Shown here: positions 1 to 4,945 of the stretch, piece by piece | How positions within the stretch are numbered: the stretch's first letter is position 1 | How the letters are laid out: each line of letters starts with the position of its first letter | NCBI GenBank assembly: GCA_009779205.1 | Contig: WRER01000014.1 | Coordinates: forward strand, 1 to 9,430 | DNA from: Methanobacteriota archaeon | Lineage (GTDB): Archaea; Halobacteriota; Methanomicrobia; Methanomicrobiales; Methanospirillaceae | Reading direction: 5' to 3' | DNA length: 9,430 nucleotides | Translations under genes and position numbers: made by a program | Notes under the pieces: generated by a model | Seen by the model: only the letters and a program-made list of their open reading frames with translations | Told to the model about the DNA's origin: nothing | Databases searched by the model: none

Positions 1-212
1 TCTATCTCTGCTGACACCCATTTGGGATCCGGATCTGGGAAAAATTCGTGAAGTAATTCCTTTCCGATGCCTTCTGCGCATCGAACTGGAGCGCCAATTG
101 CAGGACGCTTTTCAACTAAAAGGGTGGAAAGTCCTGCTTCTGCAGCAGTTTTTGCAGCGAGGGCTCCGGATGGACCGCCGCCAATCACCATAACATCGTA
201 ATTTGTCTTCAT
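1..212 (-). CDS. Geranylgeranyl reductase (digeranylgeranylglycerophospholipid reductase family), N-terminal 70 residues, cut by window edge
   Basis: Flavoprotein expected to reduce the double bonds of geranylgeranyl chains to give saturated archaeal ether lipids at the membrane. The visible N-terminus begins [16 protein letters not shown], a Rossmann FAD-binding beta-alpha-beta with GGGPSG at residues 11-16 and the ribose-binding acidic residue E34 in LLVEK. It is followed by the PVRCAEG segment (43-48, C45) typical of archaeal geranylgeranyl reductases. The start ATG overlaps the stop of the upstream ferredoxin gene (TAATG), and a strong GGAGGT lies 6 bases before it, so the two are translationally coupled. 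In Methanosarcina acetivorans the homologous reductase is reported to need a ferredoxin encoded beside it, so the neighbour is probably the electron donor here. Seen: FAD motif and RCAEG. Inferred: exact substrate, since the catalytic C-terminal part lies outside the window. Other FAD-dependent reductases are less likely. Confidence 0.9.
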   Translation of the reverse strand, partial: MKTNYDVMVIGGGPSGALAAKTAAEAGLSTLLVEKRPAIGAPVRCAEGIGKELLHEFFPDPDPKWVSAEI

Positions 213-382
213 TACGAAACCTCCAAAGCACCAAGGGGACAGGCACGTGAGCAGATCGCACAGGATGTGCACTCGTCTGCATTAGGTTCAAGATATGCAT
301 CAATGAGTTCTAATGCCCCGCTCGGGCAGACAGAAACACAGCACCCACAATATGCACAAATGTCACGGTGAACAACAATCAT
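212..382 (-). CDS. 2[4Fe-4S] ferredoxin, probable electron donor to the adjacent geranylgeranyl reductase
   Basis: A 56-residue protein, complete although short. It has two clusters of the form CxxCxxCxxxCP: C9, C12, C15, C19 followed by P20, and C38, C41, C44, C48 followed by P49. This is the bacterial-type 2[4Fe-4S] ferredoxin fold with the usual pseudo-twofold symmetry (CPSGALEL and CPLGALEV after each cluster). An extra cysteine, C14, makes the local sequence CGCC. It is probably a soluble one-electron carrier. The ATG at 382 lies about 20 bases downstream of the predicted transcription start and has no well-spaced Shine-Dalgarno (AAGG sits only one base before the ATG), so initiation may rely on the short leader. 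The stop overlaps the reductase start by one base, a firm sign of a two-gene operon. The function as a donor for lipid saturation is inferred from this pairing and from the Methanosarcina precedent. Confidence 0.92.
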   Translation of the reverse strand: MIVVHRDICAYCGCCVSVCPSGALELIDAYLEPNADECTSCAICSRACPLGALEVS

Positions 383-422
383 ACCTTATTAGATGAGTGT
401 TACGATCCTTAATGGTTATGCA

Positions 423-438
423 ATTTAAGTATTTTTGG
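423..438 (-). promoter_or_regulatory. Archaeal promoter (BRE/TATA) for the ferredoxin-reductase operon
   Basis: On the minus strand the sequence reads CCAAAAATACTTAAAT. TACTTAAAT (431-423) fits a TATA box and the preceding A-run fits a BRE. A start about 25 bases downstream of the box centre would fall near 402, giving a leader of about 20 bases before the ferredoxin ATG at 382. Assigned by position and composition only. Confidence 0.5.
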
Positions 439-451
439 TTAGCAAATGTTT

Positions 452-466
452 AAGTCATGTTGACTT
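452..466. promoter_or_regulatory. Perfect 6-3-6 inverted repeat upstream of the ferredoxin promoter (possible operator or activator site)
   Basis: AAGTCA-tgt-TGACTT is a perfect dyad with a 3-base spacer. It ends about 14 bases upstream of the A-run of the predicted BRE, where archaeal activators commonly bind. It lies downstream of the rpl12 terminator, so it belongs to the ferredoxin-reductase promoter region rather than to the ribosomal operon. No T-run follows it on either strand, which argues against a terminator. No regulator can be named. Confidence 0.4.
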
Positions 467-540
467 TTGCGTAACTCCTATGCAATTTTGTTAGACTGAG
501 AAAACAGTGCAGATGGAAATAAGGGAGTAAAGAGTAAAAG

Positions 541-560
541 AGAAAATATAAAAAAAAGAG
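541..560 (-). terminator. Oligo-T terminator of the rpl11-rpl1-rpl10-rpl12 operon
   Basis: Immediately after the rpl12 stop the minus strand reads CTCTTTTTTTTATATTTTCT, with eight consecutive T (557-550) and a second T4 run. There is no stable stem before it, which is normal for intrinsic termination by archaeal RNA polymerase. It separates the ribosomal operon from the ferredoxin operon on the same strand. Confidence 0.7.
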
Positions 561-562
561 AC

Positions 563-874
563 TTAGCCGAACAGAGCTCCAAGCCCTGCCATTCCACTCT
601 CTTCGCTCTCTTCCTTCTTTTCCTCTACAACCGGAGCCTCTTCAACGGCAACGGCAGCAGCAGCTGCGGGTGTAGCAGCAACGGCAGCAACAGGTGCGAC
701 AGCAGCCATATTAATTGCCTCTTCAATGTTTACACCATCAAGGGCTGCAACAAGTGCCTTGATGCGGGATTCATTCACGTCGATACCAGCGGCAGTGAGA
801 ACTGCCTTTACATCATTCTCATTAATTGGCTTACCAGCCTTGTGTAACAGGAGTGCTGCGTAGATATATTCCAT
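563..874 (-). CDS. rpl12: 50S ribosomal protein L12 (archaeal P1-like stalk protein)
   Basis: A 103-residue acidic stalk protein; dimers bind the P0 spine and recruit translational GTPases. Residues 1-57 form the helical dimerisation and P0-binding domain ([17 protein letters not shown]). Residues 57-78 are an Ala/Val/Pro hinge, 79-93 are rich in Glu, and the tail ends [10 protein letters not shown], the factor-binding motif shared by archaeal and eukaryotic stalk proteins. The length is normal. The start is the ATG at 874: an in-frame GTG nine bases upstream is part of the Shine-Dalgarno AGGTGA, which sits 5 bases before this ATG, and family members begin MEYIYAA. It is the last gene of the stalk operon, 43 bases after rpl10, and is followed directly by a T8 terminator. 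Having its own strong Shine-Dalgarno suits the higher copy number of L12 relative to P0. Confidence 0.97.
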   Translation of the reverse strand: MEYIYAALLLHKAGKPINENDVKAVLTAAGIDVNESRIKALVAALDGVNIEEAINMAAVAPVAAVAATPAAAAAVAVEEAPVVEEKKEESEESGMAGLGALFG

Positions 875-879
875 TATAT

Positions 880-885
880 TCACCT
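880..885 (-). promoter_or_regulatory. Shine-Dalgarno of rpl12 that fixes its start
   Basis: AGGTGA on the minus strand, complementary to the archaeal 16S 3' end, followed by ATATA and the ATG at 874. The GTG inside this motif (883-881) is in frame with rpl12 and could be miscalled as the start. Confidence 0.8.
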
Positions 886-917
886 AAATTTCGTATAGAT
901 TTCACAATTTTTGACAA

Positions 918-1760
918 TTATTCAACTACAACCGAAAGTGCGTTTGCTTCACGCTGTGCCTTTCCAATAATTCCATCTATGAGGTCAGCAGAATACACCG
1001 CTGCTTCAACACCAAGATTACGTGCTTCACGTACAGCCTTGGTAATGATAAGCCCTGCGGTATCCTTTGTTGGATATGCTGCATTCACAGACAAGTTTAC
1101 TGCATGAGTTGCTGCTGCTACAAGATCATTGTAGAATGCGTCCTCATCAATTGCAAGTACTGATGGTTCGTAGATATCATTCTCATAGAATGCAGCCTGA
1201 AGCATCAGACCAATGTCCATTGGTTTGATATCGAGCTTAACAAGTGCATCTGCGAGTTTTTTATTAATCTCTTCCCCAGCCTTTACAACAGTCTTTGTCT
1301 CGCGAATGGTAACCTTACCAGATTCAATAGCTGCTGGAATACCAGCCTGCTGCAATTCAGCAACAATTGGACCAGGTTTAAAACTCGTTGGACCCTTTGA
1401 AATTACAATGTCTTCTGGTGCTTTTTCACCAGAACGGGCTGCCATCTTTGTTTTTGTCTTCTCCAGTGTGCTGTACAATGTAAATGGATTCTCATTCGTA
1501 AAGATAAGCGCAGAGTGTCCACTCAGATATTGTAGGATATCGGAAGAATCCTCTTCGCGCAGAGCGTTCGTGATGAGAGTATTTCTCGTCATCCGGAGCT
1601 CAGCCCGACCCCGAAGATTGCGCCTGATATCCTGAACCTGTCGTGCAGGAATACCGTACATATCCACAAGACCAACAAGTTTATACTCATTGACAAGGCG
1701 CTTAATCTCAGCAACCTCGTCTTGCTTCCATTTTGGTAGATGTGAAGTAAACAGACCCAT
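918..1760 (-). CDS. rpl10: 50S ribosomal protein L10 / acidic stalk base protein P0 (uL10), short form without C-terminal tail
   Basis: P0 anchors L12 dimers to 23S rRNA at the GTPase centre. Residues 1-110 are the rRNA-binding domain (HLPKWKQDEV near the N-terminus, DMYGIPARQVQDIRRNLRG at 33-51). About 112-185 is the archaeal/eukaryotic insertion domain with GPTSFKPGP. Residues 200-280 form helices for L12 binding in three segments (DLVAAATHAVNLSVNAAYP; TKDTAGLIITKAVREARNLG; SADLIDGIIGKAQREANAL). At 280 residues it is about 55-60 shorter than P0 of Methanocaldococcus or Pyrococcus as I recall them. It ends ALSVVVE and lacks the acidic hinge and GALFG-type tail. Only 43 bases separate its stop from the rpl12 start, so no frameshifted tail is hidden there. 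The start ATG abuts the rpl1 stop with no gap, and GGGTGAT inside the last rpl1 codons is its Shine-Dalgarno, implying translational coupling. Confidence 0.96.
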   Translation of the reverse strand: MGLFTSHLPKWKQDEVAEIKRLVNEYKLVGLVDMYGIPARQVQDIRRNLRGRAELRMTRNTLITNALREEDSSDILQYLSGHSALIFTNENPFTLYSTLEKTKTKMAARSGEKAPEDIVISKGPTSFKPGPIVAELQQAGIPAAIESGKVTIRETKTVVKAGEEINKKLADALVKLDIKPMDIGLMLQAAFYENDIYEPSVLAIDEDAFYNDLVAAATHAVNLSVNAAYPTKDTAGLIITKAVREARNLGVEAAVYSADLIDGIIGKAQREANALSVVVE

Positions 1761-2405
1761 CTAAATCACCCTGACAGCTGGTCCCATCGTCGTCTTCACA
1801 TAGACGGACTTGATCTGAAAAGCTCCCTGTTCCAAGGATGCTTCAACACGGCTCAAAATCGCGTCCATATTGTCAGTGAGGTCATCATCTGACATTACGG
1901 TGGTTCCGATCTTCACAGAGAAGGTCTTTTTATCTTTCGTGCGTACTCGAACTGACTTTCGCAGTCGTTCTATCATCGGTCTGATATCAACTTCTGTCGT
2001 AATTGGCTGTGGCATACGCCCGCGTGGACCAAGCCTTGGACCAAGCCAGCGACCAACAAGGGGCATAACACCGGTCTCCGCAAGGAAGAAGTTGTACTCA
2101 TTTGCAACTCTTCGTGCTTCGCGTGGTTCACCACCAAGTCGCTGAATTTCGTCAGGACCAATGATAATGTCTACTCCCGCATCTTTACCCTGGGTTACGA
2201 TATCACCAGACCCAAGGACAGCAATCTTTGCAGGATTGCCATTTCCATGCGGAAGAAGAATTGTCTGATCAATACGGTTTTTAGGCTGCGCCATATCGAT
2301 ATTTTTTAAGTTAATGGAAATATCGACGCTTTCAGTGAACTTACGTTCAGGCGCCTTCTCCTTTGCCGTTTGGATCGCGTCTATGATGACGCTTCTTTCA
2401 ACCAT
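1761..2405 (-). CDS. rpl1: 50S ribosomal protein L1 (uL1)
   Basis: A 214-residue L1, normal archaeal length, which forms the mobile L1 stalk near the ribosomal E site. Domain I is made of about residues 1-67 plus 160-214, and domain II of about 68-159. Signatures seen are GDIVTQGKDAGVD (67-79), LGGEPREARRVANEY (90-104), the conserved loop GVMPLVGRWLGPRLGPRGR (112-130), and KTTMGPAVRV near the C-terminus (204-213), which contributes to RNA binding. The start ATG has GGAGG 6 bases upstream. In archaea such as Methanococcus vannielii, L1 is also the translational repressor of the L1-L10-L12 mRNA. Here a hairpin in the 63-base gap after rpl11 overlaps the Shine-Dalgarno and is a candidate target. 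The stop codon touches the rpl10 start, so repression of rpl1 translation would spread to rpl10. Confidence 0.97.
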   Translation of the reverse strand: MVERSVIIDAIQTAKEKAPERKFTESVDISINLKNIDMAQPKNRIDQTILLPHGNGNPAKIAVLGSGDIVTQGKDAGVDIIIGPDEIQRLGGEPREARRVANEYNFFLAETGVMPLVGRWLGPRLGPRGRMPQPITTEVDIRPMIERLRKSVRVRTKDKKTFSVKIGTTVMSDDDLTDNMDAILSRVEASLEQGAFQIKSVYVKTTMGPAVRVI

Positions 2406-2414
2406 TATTCCCCT

Positions 2415-2453
2415 CCATAGTGAGACGACCGTAGTTTTTACGATCTTCTATGG
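2415..2453 (-). promoter_or_regulatory. Hairpin with asymmetric internal loop overlapping the rpl1 ribosome binding site (candidate L1 autoregulatory site)
   Basis: In the mRNA (minus strand) the outer stem is CCATAG (2453-2448) with CTATGG (2420-2415), 6 bp. The inner stem is GATCGTA (2445-2439) with TACGGTC (2433-2427), 7 bp including one T-G wobble. The loop is AAAAC. The internal loop is asymmetric: AA on the 5' side and GTCTCA on the 3' side. The last two bases of the outer stem are the first two G of the Shine-Dalgarno GGAGG (2416-2412). This matches the layout expected of an archaeal L1 mRNA site: a helix with a 2-base versus 6-base internal loop. The sequence of the long strand differs from the purine-rich strand I recall for Methanococcus, so the assignment is tentative. 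Confidence 0.5.
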
Positions 2454-2468
2454 TTAATTACATTATTC

Positions 2469-2945
2469 TTATGCGTTAATGACCGCATCATGCGTGCCTG
2501 CATCGATCTCTTTGAAGAGATCTTTAGGCTTCGTGCCATTGACGGTAACTCCCAAGCTGACGCATGTTCCAACAACTTCTTTCACTGCATTTTTCATGTC
2601 ATATGAAAGCATACTGTCAAACTTCATCTTGGCAATACCAACGATGGCGTCCAGCGAAACATCGCCAACAAATTGCGTACTTGGTTCCCCGGAACCTTTT
2701 TCAATGCCAGCCTCTTTCATGATAAGAGCTGTTGTTGGTGGAATACCAACAGAAACGGTGAAATTCTTCTTATCATCGACTTCAATCGTTACCGGAACCT
2801 GCATACCATTAAAGGACGCAGTCAAGCTATTGATCTCATCGATAACCGCTTTTACATTGATTCCAAGTGGACCAAGTGCTGGACCTAAAGGAGGTCCTGC
2901 TGTGGCTTTGCCGCCGGATACTAATACCTCGACCACTTCTGCCAT
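2469..2945 (-). CDS. rpl11: 50S ribosomal protein L11 (uL11)
   Basis: A 158-residue protein of the ribosomal GTPase-associated centre. It binds 23S rRNA beside the P0 stalk and helps position elongation factors. The N-terminal domain starts MAEVVEVLVSGGKATAGPPLG and has the flexible GPPLGPALGPLGIN segment (17-30). The C-terminal rRNA-binding domain contains IPPTTALIMKEAG (68-80) and the family signature region around AVKEVVGTCVSLGVTVNG (120-137). The chosen start is the ATG at 2945. An upstream in-frame GTG at 2951 directly follows, and is too close to, the Shine-Dalgarno AGGGTGA (2958-2952), which is 6 bases from this ATG; homologues begin MAEVVEVLV. It is the first gene of the stalk operon, with its own promoter in the 198-base gap after spt5 and a leader of about 85 bases, and rpl1 follows after 63 bases. 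Confidence 0.97.
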   Translation of the reverse strand: MAEVVEVLVSGGKATAGPPLGPALGPLGINVKAVIDEINSLTASFNGMQVPVTIEVDDKKNFTVSVGIPPTTALIMKEAGIEKGSGEPSTQFVGDVSLDAIVGIAKMKFDSMLSYDMKNAVKEVVGTCVSLGVTVNGTKPKDLFKEIDAGTHDAVINA

Positions 2946-2951
2946 TGTCAC

Positions 2952-2958
2952 TCACCCT
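2952..2958 (-). promoter_or_regulatory. Shine-Dalgarno of rpl11 that fixes its start
   Basis: AGGGTGA on the minus strand, 6 bases before the ATG at 2945. The GTG at 2951 touches this motif and therefore cannot be well served by it; it would add only two residues (Met-Thr). Confidence 0.75.
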
Positions 2959-3048
2959 TTGTGGCACATTCAAAACAAAGATATGACACTCATTAACATA
3001 GAGCCATACAGAGCAAGAATGCCATCTGGGTTTACTAAGGTTATCACG

Positions 3049-3062
3049 CTTTTTATAAAAAG
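3049..3062 (-). promoter_or_regulatory. TATA box of the rpl11-rpl1-rpl10-rpl12 operon
   Basis: CTTTTTATAAAAAG is a perfect 14-base palindrome containing a near-ideal archaeal TATA element. It lies downstream of the spt5 T7 terminator and upstream of rpl11. Transcription on the minus strand would start near 3030, giving a leader of about 85 bases. Because the box is symmetric its direction is set by the neighbouring BRE and genes, and no plus-strand gene follows. Confidence 0.65.
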
Positions 3063-3110
3063 ATATCAGTTGTGTATATGCCATCAATCAAAAGTTACGG
3101 GAAGGATCGC

Positions 3111-3117
3111 AAAAAAA
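3111..3117 (-). terminator. T7 terminator of the dtdA-ftsZ-secE-spt5 cluster
   Basis: Minus strand CACCTTTTTTTGCG, with seven T about 30 bases after the spt5 stop and before the rpl11 promoter. It is preceded by AT-rich sequence without a convincing stem, as usual for archaeal intrinsic terminators. Confidence 0.55.
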
Positions 3118-3143
3118 GGTGATATTATTATAATTACTATATA

Positions 3144-3614
3144 CTAATCATCACCATGATCAATAATACGTACATTATCCCCACGAACAGTTATCGGAAT
3201 CGGGAGTACACTCTCATACAATTCAACGGTAATTTCTTCCTTCGCTGAGTCTACGCGCTTCACAATCGCTTTTTCGCCTTTGAATGGACCTGATATCAAC
3301 TCAACAATAGTACCCTCATCAATACCAGTGACAGTCGGCTTTGGTGTCAGATAGTGACCAACCTCATCAAGTGACATGGCACCTTTCAATACGATGCGTG
3401 CACTAGGAACACGTTCCATCAACTCTTCAACACGAGCCAGTGGCTCATATGTCTCAACGAGAATATAGCCTTTCAATTCATCAGGTACAATCACAGACGT
3501 TATGGCGATATCATCGATATCATCTTTAACTGCGGCATAAATATTATCAGCAACTGCCCGCTCCTGCCGGTTCGTCGTTTTCACCGCATAAACTGATGTC
3601 TTTAGTTCATCCAT
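3144..3614 (-). CDS. spt5: Transcription elongation factor Spt5 (archaeal NusG)
   Basis: A 156-residue universal elongation factor. With Spt4 it clamps RNA polymerase over the cleft and can couple transcription to ribosomes. Residues 1-88 are the NGN domain (TSVYAVKTTNRQERAVADNI near the start, PDELKGYILVET at 44-55, the usual core strand motif). Residues 97-151 are one KOW domain (GIDEGTIVELISGPFKGEKA, then PIPITVRGDNVRI). The length is normal for Archaea. The start ATG gives the expected N-terminus but has only a weak ribosome-binding sequence. secE lies 9 bases upstream, so translation may be coupled. A secE-spt5-rpl11 order is the archaeal counterpart of the bacterial secE-nusG-rplK order. 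Confidence 0.96.
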   Translation of the reverse strand: MDELKTSVYAVKTTNRQERAVADNIYAAVKDDIDDIAITSVIVPDELKGYILVETYEPLARVEELMERVPSARIVLKGAMSLDEVGHYLTPKPTVTGIDEGTIVELISGPFKGEKAIVKRVDSAKEEITVELYESVLPIPITVRGDNVRIIDHGDD

Positions 3615-3623
3615 TGAGATCGC

Positions 3624-3827
3624 TTATGGCATAAATAGGAAGAGTTCGTAGATAATAAATCCGATAATCCCAATAATGACGACTCCAATAGCTGCAATCA
3701 ATGAGATTTTGGTGAACTCCTCTTTAGTTGGAGTTCGCGCAAGTTTAAGAACACGGAAATATTTTCGAAACAGTTCTTCATTCAGGTTAAACTTTGGAAT
3801 TTCAATATTTGGTTTGTTAATATCCAT
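3624..3827 (-). CDS. secE: Protein translocase subunit SecE (Sec61 gamma type)
   Basis: A 67-residue single-pass subunit that clamps SecY in the cytoplasmic membrane. The N-terminal part is hydrophilic, with an amphipathic surface helix containing [18 protein letters not shown] (21-38), the conserved SecE/Sec61-gamma region. It is followed by one transmembrane segment at about 41-65 ([20 protein letters not shown]). Length and layout are standard for Archaea. It lies 30 bases after ftsZ and 9 bases before spt5 on the same strand. A GTGGTG about 9 bases before the ATG is a possible but poorly matched ribosome-binding site. Small SecE genes are often missed in annotation, but motif plus context make this call firm. 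Confidence 0.94.
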   Translation of the reverse strand: MDINKPNIEIPKFNLNEELFRKYFRVLKLARTPTKEEFTKISLIAAIGVVIIGIIGFIIYELFLFMP

Positions 3828-3857
3828 ATATGTTGCACCACATGTGTGTATTGTGTA

Positions 3858-4943
3858 TTACTTTAGAAAATCAATTTCAAAATGGTTCTGAATTTCTGAG
3901 GAATGTCTTTCACTTCTGCCATATATTTGTGGCGACCGAACACCCGTCAGAATTAAAAGCACACGGACTGATCCCTGCATCTCAGGATGAATCTGCACGC
4001 CCCAGATAATACGAGCATCAGATGAAATCATCTGATGAACCTGTTTTACAACACCCTCAGCATCAGCAAGAGTCATGTCTGGTCCACCAGTAACATTCAC
4101 AAGCGCTGCTGTTGCACCACTAATATCAACGTCAATGAGGGGAGACCGCACCGCACGCTGAACTGCATTCTCTACTCTGTCAGGCCCATCACTCTCACCC
4201 ATACCAATCATCGCAACTCCGCCTCGCTGCATAATTGTGCGAACATCTGCAAAATCAAGATTCACAAGGCTGGGAACCGTAATAAGCTCAGTAATTCCCT
4301 TTACTGCCCGCATCAAAACCTCGTCAGCTACCTTAAATGCCGCAGAAAGAGGAAGGCGGGGAACAATATCCATAAGTCGATCATTTGGAACAACGATAAC
4401 AGTATCTGCAACTTCGCTCAAGCGAAGCAGACCTGCCTCTGCATTTTCCCGACGGATCGATCCTTCAGCAGAAAATGGCAAGGTAACAATGGCAATTGTT
4501 AAAGCATCTTGATCACGTGCTGATTTTGCAACTACAGGAGCACAGCCAGTGCCAGTGCCTCCACCGAGGCCAGCCGTAATAAAAACAATATCACTGCCCT
4601 CTACCGCTTTTCTGATCTCAAGTTCGCTTTCAAGTGCTGCTTCTTCACCTACCTGAGGATAAGACCCTGCACCAAGACCGCGGGTACGTTGCTTTCCGAT
4701 GAGGAGCTTATGCTCTGTACGCACCGTTGCAAGATGCATGGCATCGGTATTGATGGCATATGTCGTCGTACCCGGGATTCCTTCCTCATTAATCCGATTC
4801 ACCGTGTTTGAACCACCGCCACCACAACCAATAACAGTCACTTTCGTCTGCAGAGAAGAAAGAATCTTATCAACGTCTTCACCGGCATGAACGGGAGTAT
4901 CTGCCTGCACCCTGCTCAGGGCTTCTTCTACGATAGATCTCAT
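3858..4943 (-). CDS. ftsZ: Cell division protein FtsZ (FtsZ1-type)
   Basis: A 361-residue tubulin-family GTPase that forms the division ring at mid-cell. The GTP-binding region includes [12 protein letters not shown] (39-50), the tubulin signature GGGTGTG (127-133), and the PNDRL loop (186-190). The catalytic T7 loop is NLDFAD (N228, D230, D233). The C-terminal domain ends near SPQIYGR (337-343), followed by a short tail ending FEIDFLK. An N-terminal extension of about 33 residues ([12 protein letters not shown]...) precedes the core, as in haloarchaeal FtsZ1, whose sequence it resembles closely from memory. Location upstream of secE-spt5 also fits FtsZ1 rather than FtsZ2. The start is 2 bases after the dtdA stop, so it is almost certainly co-transcribed and translationally coupled with dtdA. 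All catalytic residues expected are present. Confidence 0.97.
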   Translation of the reverse strand: MRSIVEEALSRVQADTPVHAGEDVDKILSSLQTKVTVIGCGGGGSNTVNRINEEGIPGTTTYAINTDAMHLATVRTEHKLLIGKQRTRGLGAGSYPQVGEEAALESELEIRKAVEGSDIVFITAGLGGGTGTGCAPVVAKSARDQDALTIAIVTLPFSAEGSIRRENAEAGLLRLSEVADTVIVVPNDRLMDIVPRLPLSAAFKVADEVLMRAVKGITELITVPSLVNLDFADVRTIMQRGGVAMIGMGESDGPDRVENAVQRAVRSPLIDVDISGATAALVNVTGGPDMTLADAEGVVKQVHQMISSDARIIWGVQIHPEMQGSVRVLLILTGVRSPQIYGRSERHSSEIQNHFEIDFLK

Positions 4944-4945
4944 TG

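Noticed and set aside
383..562. Possible small RNA or tRNA gene in the gap between rpl12 and the ferredoxin gene
   Set aside because: No cloverleaf, box C/D motif or GC-rich stem was seen; the terminator, dyad and promoter explain the region.
2970..2999. Tiny upstream reading frame (9 codons, MLMSVISLF) in the rpl11 leader, minus strand
   Set aside because: Very short, no ribosome-binding site, and frames of this length arise often by chance; no evidence of attenuation.
3049..3062. Palindrome CTTTTTATAAAAAG considered as a hairpin terminator for spt5
   Set aside because: It has no loop, is AT-only inside, and lies after a separate T7 tract; its position relative to rpl11 fits a TATA box better.
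2479..3147. Long plus-strand open frame opposite rpl11 and its leader (222 codons)
   Set aside because: It mirrors the codon structure of rpl11 on the other strand, runs through the promoter and leader, and its product resembles no family.
4035..4512. Plus-strand open frames of 91 and 155 codons opposite ftsZ
   Set aside because: Antisense shadows of a strongly conserved ftsZ; composition is not protein-like and no start signals are present.
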